A DNA stretch of 64,000 nt from Flavobacterium sp. LC2016-23. GTDB taxonomy: Bacteria; Bacteroidota; Bacteroidia; Flavobacteriales; Flavobacteriaceae. The translations under genes and the position numbers were made by a program. The notes beneath the pieces are model-generated. The model saw only the letters and a program-made list of their open reading frames with translations. It searched no databases and was not told the DNA's origin. Shown one piece after another: positions 25,354-36,188 of this stretch (positions are counted from its first letter, which is position 1; each line of letters begins with the position of its first letter). The stretch is taken from positions 1 through 64,000 of the forward strand of contig NZ_WKKE01000017.1 in assembly GCF_009674775.1 (NCBI RefSeq). The letters are read 5' to 3'.

Positions 25354-27900
25354 TTATAGATTAGTGGGTTCTTCCGCTTTGTGTATTTCTACAGAAAGTT
25401 CCTGAGAATCATCTTTCAGATCCATTAGGATTTCATCACCGGAATGGATTTTTGAAGTAATGATTTCTTCTGCCAGTAAATCTTCAACATATTTCTGGAT
25501 CGCTCTTTTTAGGGGTCTTGCACCAAATTGTCTGTCAAAACCTTTCTCAGCGATAAATGCTTTCGCTTTATCCGTAAGACTTAAGTTATATCCTAATTCA
25601 GCAATACGGGAATATAGTTTTTTAAGTTCAATTTCGATAATCAAATCAATATCCGCTTTTTCTAATGCGTTGAAAACGATAACATCATCAATTCTGTTTA
25701 AGAATTCAGGAGCAAAAGTTTTTTTCAATGCATTTTCGATGATGCTTTTTGAATTATCGTCGGCCTGAGCTACTTTAGCAGCAGTTCCGAATCCTACGCC
25801 TTGTCCGAAGTCTTTCAATTGACGTGCACCAACGTTAGACGTCATGATAATGATGGTGTTTTTAAAGTCGATTTTGCGGCCTAAACTGTCTGTCAGGTAT
25901 CCGTCATCCAAAACCTGAAGCATCATGTTGAATACATCAGGATGTGCTTTTTCAATCTCATCTAAAAGTACGACACAATACGGTTTTCTGCGAACTTTTT
26001 CAGTCAGCTGACCACCTTCTTCGTAACCAACATATCCCGGAGGCGCTCCAACTAGACGGGAGATCGCAAATTTCTCCATGTATTCACTCATGTCGATACG
26101 AACTAATGCATCTTCAGAATCGAATAATTCTTTTGCTAACACTTTTGCTAATTGCGTTTTACCCACTCCGGTCTGACCTAAGAAAATAAACGAACCAATT
26201 GGTTTGTTCGGATCTTTAAGTCCGGCTCTGTTACGCTGGATAGAACGTGCAATTTTAAGAACGGCATCGTTTTGACCAATTACTTTGTTCTGAATTAATT
26301 CAGGTAATTTCGCCAGTTTGTTGCTTTCTGTTTGTGCAATTCTGTTTACCGGAATTCCGGTCATCATAGAAACAACATCCGCTACATTATCTTCTGTAAC
26401 TTCAATTCTGTTGTTTTTAGAATCTTCTTCCCATTGTTCCTGTGCAACAGCTAAATCTTTTTCGATACGTTTTTCATCATCGCGAAGTTTGGCTGCTTCT
26501 TCATATTTTTGTTTTTTAACAACCATATTTTTGTTTTCGCGAACTTCCTCTAACTGACGTTCCAAATCTAAAATTTGTTTCGGAACATCAATATTAGTAA
26601 TGTGTACACGGGAACCGGCCTCATCAAGAGCATCGATAGCTTTGTCCGGTAAAAAACGCTCAGACATATATCTGTTGGTTAATTTTACACAAGCTTCAAT
26701 GGCTTCCTGCGTATACGTTACATTATGGTGATCTTCGTATTTGTCTTTGATGTTGTTTAAGATGGCAATTGTTTCTTCAACAGAAGTTGGTTCTACGATT
26801 ACTTTCTGGAAACGTCTTTCTAAAGCACCGTCTTTTTCAATGTACTGTCTGTATTCGTCAAGTGTTGTAGCTCCAATACATTGGATTTCACCTCTTGCCA
26901 AAGCAGGTTTGAACATGTTAGAAGCGTCCAGCGAACCTGTTGCACCTCCGGCACCTACAATGGTGTGTATTTCATCAATAAAAAGAATGATGTCGTCATT
27001 TTTTTCAAGCTCGTTCATAACGGCTTTCATTCTTTCTTCAAACTGGCCACGGTATTTTGTTCCGGCTACTAAACTGGCCAGATCAAGCGTTACCACACGT
27101 TTGTTAAAAAGAATACGAGATACTTTTTTCTGAATGATACGTAATGCTAATCCTTCCGCGATAGCAGATTTACCAACTCCGGGTTCTCCAATAAGAAGCG
27201 GGTTGTTCTTTTTTCTACGGCTTAGGATTTGAGAAACACGTTCTATTTCTTTTTCACGTCCTACTACAGGGTCTAGTTTTCCTTCTTCCGCCATTTCTGT
27301 TAAATCTCTCCCAAAATTATCTAAAACCGGAGTCTTGGATTTTTTGTTTGACTTATTGGCGGGATTATTAAAACTACTTTCTTTCAGACTGTCATCTTGT
27401 CCTGAATCGTCATTATACGATTCGTTTCTTGGCAAGTTTTCTAAGAATTCTTCTTCGTTTGGAGTCATATTTAAATATTGTTCTTTAGCTATGTCATAAT
27501 CTATTTTTAGCTTATTCAACAGCTTGGTTGTTGGATCGTTTTCGTTTCGTAAGATACATAACAGCAAATGTGCCGTGCTAATCGATGAGCTCTGGAATAC
27601 CTTTGCTTCAAGGAAAGTGGTCTTCAGTGCCCTTTCCGCCTGGCGGGTAAGATGAAGATTCTTCTTTTCGGCATTGATTTCAACGCTTTGATTGGCTGGA
27701 CTGAGTACTTCTACTTTTCTGCGTAAATGATCTAAATCAACAGCGAGGTTATTGAGGATATGAATGGCCTTGCCGTTTCCATCTCTCAAAATGCCCAGCA
27801 TAAGATGTTCAGTACCAATAAAGTCGTGACCCAAACGTAAGGCTTCTTCTTTACTGTAGGTAATAACATCTTTTACTCTTGGTGAAAAATTATCATCCAT
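25354..27900 (-). CDS. clpC: ATP-dependent Clp protease ATP-binding subunit ClpC
   Basis: An AAA+ unfoldase that feeds proteins to ClpP. The order is: Clp N-domain repeat (1-145), first AAA+ module with GEPGVGKSAIAEG (about 240-252), a central UVR-type segment YEEAAKLRDDEKRIEKDL that marks ClpC rather than ClpB, and a second AAA+ module with GQTGVGKTQLAK (about 567-578). Length 848 fits. It diverges from gyrA across a 257-bp gap and is followed by its own terminator. clpP and a CtsR-type repressor gene are not adjacent. Confidence 0.95.
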   Translation of the reverse strand: MDDNFSPRVKDVITYSKEEALRLGHDFIGTEHLMLGILRDGNGKAIHILNNLAVDLDHLRRKVEVLSPANQSVEINAEKKNLHLTRQAERALKTTFLEAKVFQSSSISTAHLLLCILRNENDPTTKLLNKLKIDYDIAKEQYLNMTPNEEEFLENLPRNESYNDDSGQDDSLKESSFNNPANKSNKKSKTPVLDNFGRDLTEMAEEGKLDPVVGREKEIERVSQILSRRKKNNPLLIGEPGVGKSAIAEGLALRIIQKKVSRILFNKRVVTLDLASLVAGTKYRGQFEERMKAVMNELEKNDDIILFIDEIHTIVGAGGATGSLDASNMFKPALARGEIQCIGATTLDEYRQYIEKDGALERRFQKVIVEPTSVEETIAILNNIKDKYEDHHNVTYTQEAIEACVKLTNRYMSERFLPDKAIDALDEAGSRVHITNIDVPKQILDLERQLEEVRENKNMVVKKQKYEEAAKLRDDEKRIEKDLAVAQEQWEEDSKNNRIEVTEDNVADVVSMMTGIPVNRIAQTESNKLAKLPELIQNKVIGQNDAVLKIARSIQRNRAGLKDPNKPIGSFIFLGQTGVGKTQLAKVLAKELFDSEDALVRIDMSEYMEKFAISRLVGAPPGYVGYEEGGQLTEKVRRKPYCVVLLDEIEKAHPDVFNMMLQVLDDGYLTDSLGRKIDFKNTIIIMTSNVGARQLKDFGQGVGFGTAAKVAQADDNSKSIIENALKKTFAPEFLNRIDDVIVFNALEKADIDLIIEIELKKLYSRIAELGYNLSLTDKAKAFIAEKGFDRQFGARPLKRAIQKYVEDLLAEEIITSKIHSGDEILMDLKDDSQELSVEIHKAEEPTNL

Positions 27901-28003
27901 AATATATTAATTGTATTGTAAATTTAGTGAATTACTCTATGAAAAACAAAAACCATACCCTTCAGAATCTCATGACAGCTAAGAGACAAAAAAAAAGACA
28001 ATA

Positions 28004-28022
28004 AAAGCGTTAAAAAACGCTT
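28004..28022. other. Small hairpin in the clpC-gyrA divergent gap
   Basis: AAGCGTT and AACGCTT are separated by four A residues. The role is unknown; it could be an operator or the 5' end structure of the gyrA transcript. Confidence 0.35.
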
Positions 28023-28157
28023 AATTTATTAACTAAAAGCTAAAATAAAGTTGTTAATAAATCATTGAAATAAGTGTAAGGAAATAGCTGAAAAAATTTC
28101 AAAAAAACGTATCTTGGCACGCTTTGAAACTAATATAATTATTTAATATAACAACTT

Positions 28158-30800
28158 ATGTCTGAAGGAGAAAAGTTAATTCCTATTAACATAGAAGATG
28201 AAATGAAATCAGCTTACATCGATTATTCGATGTCAGTAATCGTATCAAGAGCGCTTCCTGATGTTAGAGATGGCTTGAAACCAGTGCATCGAAGAGTTCT
28301 TTATGGAATGTATGACTTAGGAGTAACTTCAAGATCTGCCCACAAAAAATCGGCGAGAATCGTAGGAGAGGTTTTGGGTAAGTATCACCCACACGGAGAT
28401 ACCTCTGTGTATGATGCTATGGTACGTATGGCTCAGGAATGGAGTATGCGTTATTTATTAGTAGACGGTCAGGGTAACTTTGGTTCTGTCGATGGTGACA
28501 GTCCGGCAGCAATGCGTTATACTGAGGCCAGAATGCGTAAGATTTCAGAGGACATCATGGCAGATATCGAAAAAGAGACAGTTGATTTTCAATTGAACTT
28601 TGATGATACATTATATGAGCCAAAAGTAATGCCGACAAGAGTTCCTACTTTATTAGTAAACGGAGCAACAGGTATTGCAGTTGGTATGGCAACCAATATG
28701 CCGCCACACAATTTAACAGAAGTGATCAATGGTACTTTAGCCTACCTGGATAATAACGATATTGAAGTTGACGAATTAATGACGCATATTAAAGCTCCGG
28801 ATTTTCCAACAGGAGGTATAATATATGGTTACGAAGGCGTTCGCGAAGCTTTTAAAACCGGTAGAGGACGTATTGTAATGCGCGCCAAAGTTGGTTTTGA
28901 AGAAGTTGACGGAAGAGAATGTATCATTGTTACCGAGATCCCATATCAGGTAAACAAAGCCGAAATGATCAAACGTACGGCTGATTTGGTTAATGATAAA
29001 AAAATTGAAGGTATTGCGAATATTCGTGACGAATCAGACAGAAACGGTATGCGTATCGTTTATATCCTGAAACGCGATGCTACGCCAAACGTAGTTTTGA
29101 ATACCTTATATAAATTTACATCCTTACAATCTTCTTTTAGTGTAAATAATATTGCATTAGTAAAAGGGCGCCCGCAAATGTTGAATCTGAAAGACATGAT
29201 TCACTATTTTATTGAGCACCGTCATGATGTAGTTGTTCGAAGAACACGTTTCGAATTGCGTAAAGCAGAGGAAAGAGCGCACATCTTAGAAGGTTTAATC
29301 ATTGCTTCTGATAATATTGATGAAGTAATTGCGATCATCAGAGGTTCTAAAAATACAGAAGAAGCGCGTGAGAAATTAATCGAAAGATTCAATTTGTCCG
29401 ATATTCAGGCCCGTGCCATTGTTGAGATGCGTTTACGTCAGTTAACAGGTCTGGAGCAGGATAAGTTAAGAGCGGAGTTCGAAGAATTAATGAAATTAAT
29501 CGAGCATTTGAAAGCTTTATTGGAAGATGTTAACTTAAGAACTGCTTTAATCAAAGAAGAACTGGAGGAAATCCGTGAGAAATACGGAGATGCCCGTCGT
29601 TCTCAAATTGAATATTCAGGCGGAGATGTAAGTATCGAAGATTTGATTGCCGATGAAAATGTGGTAATTACCATTTCTCATGCCGGCTATATCAAGCGTA
29701 CGAACTTAACAGAATACAAAACGCAGAACAGAGGAGGAGTTGGACAAAAAAGCGCAGGAACAAGAGATCAGGATTTCCTTGAGCACATGTTCGTTGCTAC
29801 CAACCACCAATATATGATGTTCTTTACGCAAAAAGGAAAATGTTTCTGGATGCGTGTTTACGAAATTCCGGAAGGAAGCAAGACAGCCAAAGGAAGAGCA
29901 ATTCAGAATCTGGTAAACATTGAAAGCGATGATAAAGTAAAAGCTTTCATTTGTACTCAGGATTTAAAAGACAAAGATTATATCAACAGTCATAACCTTG
30001 TAATGGTTACGAAACAAGGTCAGGTGAAGAAAACTTCTTTAGAGAAATATTCTAAACCAAGAGTTAATGGTGTTGCTGCCATTACGATTAAAGAAGGTGA
30101 TGAGTTACTGGAAGCGAAATTAACCAACGGAGAAAGCCAGATTATTTTGGCTGTAAAATCTGGTAAATTAGTTCGTTTTGAGGAAACTAAAACACGCCCA
30201 ATGGGAAGAACAGCTTCCGGAGTTCGCGGAATAACACTAAAAGACGATACCGATGAAGTAATTGGTATGGTTACTGTTGATAAAGATGATGTGAACGATT
30301 CGCAAATTTTAGTGGTAACAGAAAACGGATATGGTAAACGTACCAAATTAGTAGACGACGACGGAGAGGATGTTTACAGAATTACCAATCGTGGAGGAAA
30401 AGGAGTTAAAACACTTAACATCACAGAAAAAACAGGAAAACTAATCTCGATTAATGCGGTAACAGATGCTGATGATTTGATGATTATCAATAAATCAGGA
30501 TTAACAATCAGAATGGCTATTGAAGATTTACGTGTAATGGGTCGTGCTACTCAGGGAGTTCGATTGATTAACTTAAAAGGAAAAGATTCTATCGCTGCGG
30601 TTACAAAAGTAATGAAAGACGATGTAGCAGAAGTTGTTGTTGATGAAGACGGTAATGTTATAGAATCAGTTATAGAAAGAGTGAAACCGGATTTAGAAGT
30701 TCTTGAAGATGATACTGTAGTGGAAGACGACGACGACGATTCTGATGAAGTAACAGAAGAGGAAGACGATTCTGAGGAAGAAGAAGAATCAGAAGAATAA
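28158..30800 (+). CDS. gyrA: DNA gyrase subunit A
   Basis: The A subunit cuts and rejoins DNA for supercoiling with GyrB. The catalytic tyrosine is in [10 protein letters not shown] (about 116-125). The quinolone region reads [11 protein letters not shown], so the position equal to E. coli Ser83 is Thr and Asp87 is conserved. The C-terminal beta-pinwheel carries the DNA-wrapping repeats, with a GyrA box at QNRGGVGQ (about 526). The last about 40 residues are almost all Asp, Glu and Ser. Length 880 is normal. The TPR gene follows after 45 bp without a terminator. Confidence 0.97.
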   Translation: MSEGEKLIPINIEDEMKSAYIDYSMSVIVSRALPDVRDGLKPVHRRVLYGMYDLGVTSRSAHKKSARIVGEVLGKYHPHGDTSVYDAMVRMAQEWSMRYLLVDGQGNFGSVDGDSPAAMRYTEARMRKISEDIMADIEKETVDFQLNFDDTLYEPKVMPTRVPTLLVNGATGIAVGMATNMPPHNLTEVINGTLAYLDNNDIEVDELMTHIKAPDFPTGGIIYGYEGVREAFKTGRGRIVMRAKVGFEEVDGRECIIVTEIPYQVNKAEMIKRTADLVNDKKIEGIANIRDESDRNGMRIVYILKRDATPNVVLNTLYKFTSLQSSFSVNNIALVKGRPQMLNLKDMIHYFIEHRHDVVVRRTRFELRKAEERAHILEGLIIASDNIDEVIAIIRGSKNTEEAREKLIERFNLSDIQARAIVEMRLRQLTGLEQDKLRAEFEELMKLIEHLKALLEDVNLRTALIKEELEEIREKYGDARRSQIEYSGGDVSIEDLIADENVVITISHAGYIKRTNLTEYKTQNRGGVGQKSAGTRDQDFLEHMFVATNHQYMMFFTQKGKCFWMRVYEIPEGSKTAKGRAIQNLVNIESDDKVKAFICTQDLKDKDYINSHNLVMVTKQGQVKKTSLEKYSKPRVNGVAAITIKEGDELLEAKLTNGESQIILAVKSGKLVRFEETKTRPMGRTASGVRGITLKDDTDEVIGMVTVDKDDVNDSQILVVTENGYGKRTKLVDDDGEDVYRITNRGGKGVKTLNITEKTGKLISINAVTDADDLMIINKSGLTIRMAIEDLRVMGRATQGVRLINLKGKDSIAAVTKVMKDDVAEVVVDEDGNVIESVIERVKPDLEVLEDDTVVEDDDDDSDEVTEEEDDSEEEEESEE

Positions 30801-30845
30801 AAAAAAAGTCACAAAAAAGAAAATTAAATATACAAATTGAATACT

Positions 30846-32114
30846 ATGAAAAGTAAATATGTAATACTTGCGTCAGCATTACTGATTTCAGTAGCTACTT
30901 TTGCTCAAAAAGATCAGATTAAAAGTGCAGAGAAAGCATTAAAAAGCGGAGATGCTCAAGGAGCAATTTCAATATTGAAAGATGCTGAAAATTTGGTTGT
31001 AAATGCCAAAGATGTTGAACAGGCACAATACTATTTTGTAAAAGGTAATGCTTACCTTGACCTGGCTACTAAAAAAGTAGATGAGAGTAAAAGCTTATCT
31101 CTTGCTGCTGAAAGCTATAAAAAATTAATTGACATTGAAAAAGAATCCGGAAAACTAAAATATTCTACTCAGGCAGCTACTTCAATTGCTCAGATTAAAG
31201 GAAACTTAATTAATTCGGCTATTGCAGATACTCAGGCAAATAAAAATGCTGAAGGAGCAAAAAAATTGTATGATGCTTACTTGTTAGATAAAAAAGATAC
31301 AATCAATTTATATTATGCAGCTTCAACTTCAGTAAATGCTCAGGATTATGATTCAGCTTTACCAATGTACGAAGAGTTGAAAAAAATTAACTATTCAGGA
31401 AAAGGGACTAGTTATACAGCTTTAAATAAAGCGTCTGGAAACGAAGACGGATTTAATACCGCTAGTGAAAGAGATTTAGCTGTAAAATTAGGAACACACG
31501 AAAAACCTAAAACAGAGGCTATTCCTTCTAAAAGAGGAGAGATTTATAAAAATTTTGCTTTGATTTTAGTTCAGAAAGGCCGTATCGAAGATGCTAAAAA
31601 AGCAATCGCCGATGCAAGAAAAACAAACCCGGAAGATTCTTCTCTATTACTTACAGAAGCAAATCTATATCTTGAAACCAAAGATTTTGATACCTACAAA
31701 AAATTAGTGGGTGAAGCTTTGCAAAAAGACCCGAACAATGCTGATCTTTTATTCAATCTTGGAGTTATTAGTGGAAATGCAAAAAATCCAGCTGACGCTG
31801 AAAAATACTATTTGAAAGCGATCGAAATTAATCCGGCTTATACAAATGCCTACCTTAATCTTGCAGCATTAAAATTAGAAGCTGAAAAACCAATTATTGA
31901 TGAAATGAATAAATTGGGTAATTCGGCAAAAGATATGAAGCGTTACGATGTGTTAAAAGCACAAAGAGAGTCTGTTTTTAAAGGAGTGATTCCTTATCTA
32001 AAAAAAGCAAACGAATTAGATCCTAAAAATGAAGATGTTGCTAAAACGTTATTAGGTGTTTATAAAGCATTAGAAATGACAGCTGAAGCAAAAGCTTTGA
32101 AGGCTACAATGTAG
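30846..32114 (+). CDS. Secreted tetratricopeptide repeat protein
   Basis: A signal peptide (MKSKYVILASALLISVATFAQ) sends the protein to the periplasm. TPR units follow, the clearest at about 275-345 (NPEDSSLLLTEANLYLE, DPNNADLLFNLGVISG, NPAYTNAYLNLAALKLE) and near the C terminus (DPKNEDVAKTLLGVYKALE). TPRs mediate protein contacts; the partner is unknown. The ATG at 30846 is used because it opens on the signal peptide; the one at 30837 adds three residues. It is probably cotranscribed with gyrA. Confidence 0.82.
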   Translation: MKSKYVILASALLISVATFAQKDQIKSAEKALKSGDAQGAISILKDAENLVVNAKDVEQAQYYFVKGNAYLDLATKKVDESKSLSLAAESYKKLIDIEKESGKLKYSTQAATSIAQIKGNLINSAIADTQANKNAEGAKKLYDAYLLDKKDTINLYYAASTSVNAQDYDSALPMYEELKKINYSGKGTSYTALNKASGNEDGFNTASERDLAVKLGTHEKPKTEAIPSKRGEIYKNFALILVQKGRIEDAKKAIADARKTNPEDSSLLLTEANLYLETKDFDTYKKLVGEALQKDPNNADLLFNLGVISGNAKNPADAEKYYLKAIEINPAYTNAYLNLAALKLEAEKPIIDEMNKLGNSAKDMKRYDVLKAQRESVFKGVIPYLKKANELDPKNEDVAKTLLGVYKALEMTAEAKALKATM

Positions 32115-32145
32115 TTTTGACTACAGCTTAAAAGTTCCAATATTT

Positions 32146-32198
32146 AAAAATTCCAAATTCCAATTATGCTCAGCATCTTTTGGGATTTGGAATTTTTT
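32146..32198. terminator. Hairpin between convergent TPR and osmC genes
   Basis: Arms 32146-32161 and about 32182-32197 (AAATTCC/GGAATTT type) pair imperfectly with A and T flanks on both sides. It is a relative of the inverted repeat at 23225 and probably ends transcription from both sides. Confidence 0.65.
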
Positions 32199-32226
32199 AT
32201 TTGTATTTTTTTTTTTAATTTGCTCC

Positions 32227-32646
32227 TTAACTGATCAGGGTGGCAGAAAGTGTAATAGTAGTGTTTAAAAGTTTGGAAATCGGACAAATTTCCTTTGCTT
32301 TAAGAGCTGTTTTTTCAAACTCTTCAGCAGAGATGGAAGGTACTTTTCCTTTCAGGTCCAAATGGATCAAAGTTATGGTTCCGTCTTCAAAAGTTACTGT
32401 GGCTTCTGTAGCCAAATCATCTGCAGTAAAGCCGCCTTCGTTTAATAAAAAGCTTAATTGCATCGTAAAACAGCCGGAATGAGCTGCAGCAACAAGTTCT
32501 TCAGGATTTGTTCCAACGCCGTCTGCAAATCTTGTTTTGAATGATAATTGAGCATTATCCAGTGTGGTACTTTGTGTACTAATGGTTCCTTTTCCTTCCA
32601 TGCCCGTTCCTTTCCAGTTGGCATTTGCTTTTCTTGTAAATTTCAT
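32227..32646 (-). CDS. OsmC family peroxiredoxin-like protein
   Basis: A small cytoplasmic enzyme that reduces organic hydroperoxides. The two reactive cysteines are visible in AAAHSGCFTMQLSF (about 55-68) and AKEICPISKLLN (about 115-126). Length 139 and the opening TRKANANWKG match the OsmC subfamily. It is a single gene, flanked by repeat-rich DNA upstream. Confidence 0.9.
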   Translation of the reverse strand: MKFTRKANANWKGTGMEGKGTISTQSTTLDNAQLSFKTRFADGVGTNPEELVAAAHSGCFTMQLSFLLNEGGFTADDLATEATVTFEDGTITLIHLDLKGKVPSISAEEFEKTALKAKEICPISKLLNTTITLSATLIS

Positions 32647-32759
32647 ATCGGTAATTTATATAATTAATAATTATTTGAACTTTAGTTAAAAAATAGACTA
32701 TCAAATATAATCAATATTTTACAGAATTGTTTTATGAAAGTTGAGGAGAATGTTAAGTT

Positions 32760-32975
32760 TAGGGTTTCATGTTTCAAGTTTCAAGTTTCAGGTTTCAAGT
32801 TGAAATGAAGTGGAGTGAAAAAGTTAACCGCAAGGAACGCTAAGTTTTGTTTTTGTATTACGCTTATAAAACGCAAAGTTCGCAAGGCTGATATTGATAT
32901 AGCTTTGCGAACTTTGCGTTTTGTGGAAAAATATACGTATGAATAAAACTTTGCGTGCCTTACGGTAAAATGCTT
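32760..32975. repeat. Intergenic repeat cluster with 22-bp hairpin
   Basis: The 350-bp gap starts with TTTCAAGTTTCAGG-type units (32760-32810) and continues with the TTTGCG class. Arms 32868-32889 and 32901-32922 are inverted copies with one mismatch, containing ACGCAAAGTTCGCAA. No gene is seen between 32647 and 32996. Confidence 0.88.
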
Positions 32976-32996
32976 TGTTTATTTAACGGACAATTA

Positions 32997-34988
32997 TTAT
33001 TCCTGGTTCAGGTTTCTTAATTGTTTTAGTTTGTCTTTCCAAACCTCAAGACTTTCTTTGTGAATAGCAATGTTTTTGCGAACTTCAAGAACGATTGAGT
33101 TTTCTTTTTTAGCATTTTTTGTATTGGTAAAAAACTGAATATTGTTCTCTAATTGGAAAATTTCATTTTGAACTTCTTCAATCTTACGCATGAGAAAGAT
33201 TTTTTCGTTGTCCAGTTTTCGGGTGTCGTTACTTTCAGATAATGAATCGATACGGTTAGAGAAACGCATCATCTCCGTTTCTTTTTTGCTCAGACTTAAT
33301 TTTTCAAAAAGGGCATCAAGAATTTTATTGAATTTTCCTTCAATGTGACGTCTGGAGAACGGTACTTTTCCAAATCCTTTCCAGGTTTCAATATGCAATT
33401 TTATAGCGTCTAAATCTGTTTTGTGGTCTCCGGTAAGCTGATATGCTCTAAGAATGTCTAAATATGCTTTTTTATGGTCAAAAGCAGCTACTTCATCAAC
33501 ATTTTCTTCAGATTTATGTTCCTTTAATTTGTCAAAATAATGATTGCAGGCATCTTTAAATTCCTTCCAGATTTTATCTGAATATTTCTTAGGAACGTGA
33601 CCAATCTGTTTCCACTCCTCCTGAATCTGCTTCATGATTGGAGTAGTGGCTGTAAAATCAGTACTTTCCTGTAATTCTTTGGCTTTCGCCACAAGCGCCA
33701 TTTTTTTGTTTAAATTATCGTTCTGATCTTTCTTAATGTCCTTATAAAATGAATTTTTGAAAGAATTAAAATTTCTAACGGCAGTTTTAAAAGCAGCCCA
33801 GGTTTCCTCATTTACTTCCGATGGAACTTTTCCTGCAGCAAAGAATTCATTTCGTAAAGCTTCTACTTTTTGTATCTGAACGAGCCACTGCGAATGGGAG
33901 TTTACTTTTTCAGTACCTAAAACTTCTAGTTTAGCAATAATTTCTTTTTTAACCTCCAGATTTTGTTGCTCGTTGGCTCTTTGACTTTCAAATAAAACTT
34001 CTCTTTTGTCGTGAATTTTTTTAGTCAGTTCACTAAATTTATTCCAGATAGTATCGCGGTGTTCTTTCGAAACTGGTCCAATATCCTCTTTCCAGATTCT
34101 GTGTAAATCCTGTAGTTCACGGAAAGCTTTGCTAATGTCGGTTTCATTTACCAATTCCTCGACACGGGCAATTATTTTTTGTTTTTGATCCAGATTGTAT
34201 TTGAAATCCAAATCCCTGGCTTCACGGTCCAAATGCAGATAGTCATAGAAATTTTCTACGTGGAAGTGATAATTATTCCAGACGTGATTGTATTTGTCTT
34301 TTGGAATTGGGCCTGCATTTTTCCATCTTTCTCTTAAATCATTAAAATGTTTAAGGGTGTCTTTGATGTTTTCCTGCGGGTTTATAAGTTCTTTTAGTTC
34401 TTCAACAATAGCTAAACGATTGTCCAGATTTGATTTTAAATTGGTTTGTAAATGTTTAAAATGAACATTTCTCTTTTCCCTGAAAACATTATAGTATTCA
34501 TCAAATTTAGATTTTAACGGAGAATGGTATTCAAATTCTTCATTTGGATCTTGCTTGGAAGCATTAAATTCTTCCCTTTTCTCCTCAATAAGATGATTGT
34601 ATTGTAATAAAAATGCTTTTTTGATTTCTTCAATATGATCTTTTACAGACATGGTTTTATCTGTATGTACGAGCTTTTTCAATTCGTCAACAAGTTCATC
34701 TAACGAAAAAGTATTATAGTCCTGCATAGGAATATCATGACGCTCTTTCAGCGTCTCATCTTCACTTTCTTCCGCGTTTGAATTTGTTATCGCATCCAAT
34801 GCTTCCTGATGATCAGTTTCTGTGGCTTCAACTGTAGTTTCTGCTTCAGTTTCAGTATTTGAAACAGAGTCTTCAGCTGTTATTTCAGAATTTGATGTTT
34901 CAGTTGCATCATCCTGTATAGAATCGCTTAATTCGATTCCTAATTTTCCGTCTGCTTCTTGCAGGTTATCATTCTTTTCTTCTAACAT
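32997..34988 (-). CDS. DUF349 domain protein
   Basis: A 663-residue protein with an acidic, Thr/Glu-rich N terminus (1-90) followed by at least five repeats of about 70 residues with the DUF349 pattern, each ending like WKNAGPIPKDKYNHVWNNYH, IWKEDIGPVSKEHRDTIWNKF or WKQIGHVPKKYSDKIWKEF. The repeats are long charged helices, so the protein is a rod-like coiled coil. It has no signal peptide. Widespread in Bacteroidota; its function is unknown. Confidence 0.85.
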   Translation of the reverse strand: MLEEKNDNLQEADGKLGIELSDSIQDDATETSNSEITAEDSVSNTETEAETTVEATETDHQEALDAITNSNAEESEDETLKERHDIPMQDYNTFSLDELVDELKKLVHTDKTMSVKDHIEEIKKAFLLQYNHLIEEKREEFNASKQDPNEEFEYHSPLKSKFDEYYNVFREKRNVHFKHLQTNLKSNLDNRLAIVEELKELINPQENIKDTLKHFNDLRERWKNAGPIPKDKYNHVWNNYHFHVENFYDYLHLDREARDLDFKYNLDQKQKIIARVEELVNETDISKAFRELQDLHRIWKEDIGPVSKEHRDTIWNKFSELTKKIHDKREVLFESQRANEQQNLEVKKEIIAKLEVLGTEKVNSHSQWLVQIQKVEALRNEFFAAGKVPSEVNEETWAAFKTAVRNFNSFKNSFYKDIKKDQNDNLNKKMALVAKAKELQESTDFTATTPIMKQIQEEWKQIGHVPKKYSDKIWKEFKDACNHYFDKLKEHKSEENVDEVAAFDHKKAYLDILRAYQLTGDHKTDLDAIKLHIETWKGFGKVPFSRRHIEGKFNKILDALFEKLSLSKKETEMMRFSNRIDSLSESNDTRKLDNEKIFLMRKIEEVQNEIFQLENNIQFFTNTKNAKKENSIVLEVRKNIAIHKESLEVWKDKLKQLRNLNQE

Positions 34989-35438
34989 TTTAAATGTATA
35001 AGGTTTATTGTTTTAAACAGAGCGAAAGATAGTAAAGGTGTTTCTAAATACAAAATAAATCGTTTGTTTATACGCTATTTTGCAATTAAATTCTTATTTA
35101 TTGCTCCGTTCAGCCAATATGATATTGATTTTTTTATCCTTTTTTTTGAAGTTAATATAAAATTTCATTTGTATGAATTTTTAGAAAAATCTAATGAAAT
35201 GATTGTCTTAATCTTCGAATTGTGATTTTATTTTAATAAATCTTTTGTGATAAAATGATTTTGCTGCTGTATTCTAAGTCGTATTGCTGGGAAATACATT
35301 GGGGGTGTAGTGTATCGAAAAACAGCATCAGAGCCCATTTGGTCTGGATTGGTAGTACAGGAAAAGAAAACGGTAGATACTATTCTGTGATGGCGAAAAG
35401 AAATTAAGATAAACAGTTGTACGGGAAGGAGTAGCTTT
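34989..35438. other. Gap with possible gene remnant
   Basis: The first 260 bases are AT-rich without features. Bases 35255-35407 form an uninterrupted 50-codon frame that is richer in G and C than its flanks and ends RYYSVMAKRN. It has no recognised relatives and may be a remnant of a lost gene. Confidence 0.35.
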
Positions 35439-36188
35439 TTATTTATTCCAGATTTTCCATGCCTTTTCAGCCTGAAAAATAAGCATATCGTAGCCGTTTT
35501 TTATAACAGCTCCGTGCTCTTTTGCTTTTTTTAGAAATTGTGTTTCTTCCGGATTATAAATTAAGTCATAAGCGATGTGCTTATTGGTGAAAAATTCATA
35601 AGGGAGATTGGGACAAGCTTCGATATTGGGGCTTGTTCCTACAGGAGTACAGTTGATTATGATTTGAAAATTGTCAAAAGTAGTGGCATTGATTAAGTCG
35701 TAATCAATAATATTTTCTTTGGCTTCCCTTGAAACGAAAGTATACGGAATATCGAGCTCATCCAAAGCAAAAGCAACTCCTTTTGAGGCACCTCCGGTAC
35801 CTAAAATGAGTGCTTTTTTATGATGTGGTTCCAGTAACGGTTTTAATGATTTTTTGAAACCATAATAATCCGTATTGTATCCTTTTAATTTTCCGTTTTT
35901 GGTAAATTTAATGGTATTGACAGCACCTATTAAAGTGGCTTTTTTTGAAAGTTTATCTAAAAAGGGAATGATTTGCTCTTTGTATGGAATCGTAACATTA
36001 AGGCCTTTTAAGTCGGGATTATTTTTAATCAGTCCGGAGAAATGATTAATTTCAGAAATGTCGAAATTTTCATAGGTGTTGCCTGCAAAAACTTCATCAT
36101 TAAATTTTTCTGTAAAATATCCTTTCGAAAAAGAGTAACTAATATTACGGCCTAATAAGCCAAATCGTCTTTTTAAAATATCGATCAT
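35439..36188 (-). CDS. aroE: Shikimate dehydrogenase
   Basis: The enzyme reduces 3-dehydroshikimate to shikimate with NADPH. The substrate-binding segment NISYSFSKGYF (about 15-25), catalytic Lys in LNVTIPYKEQIIPF (about 64-77) and nucleotide loop ILGTGGASKGVAFAL (about 127-141) are present. Length 249 is a little short of the usual about 270. The start codon directly follows the stop codon of the TPR gene (36189), so the two are cotranscribed. Confidence 0.93.
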   Translation of the reverse strand: MIDILKRRFGLLGRNISYSFSKGYFTEKFNDEVFAGNTYENFDISEINHFSGLIKNNPDLKGLNVTIPYKEQIIPFLDKLSKKATLIGAVNTIKFTKNGKLKGYNTDYYGFKKSLKPLLEPHHKKALILGTGGASKGVAFALDELDIPYTFVSREAKENIIDYDLINATTFDNFQIIINCTPVGTSPNIEACPNLPYEFFTNKHIAYDLIYNPEETQFLKKAKEHGAVIKNGYDMLIFQAEKAWKIWNK

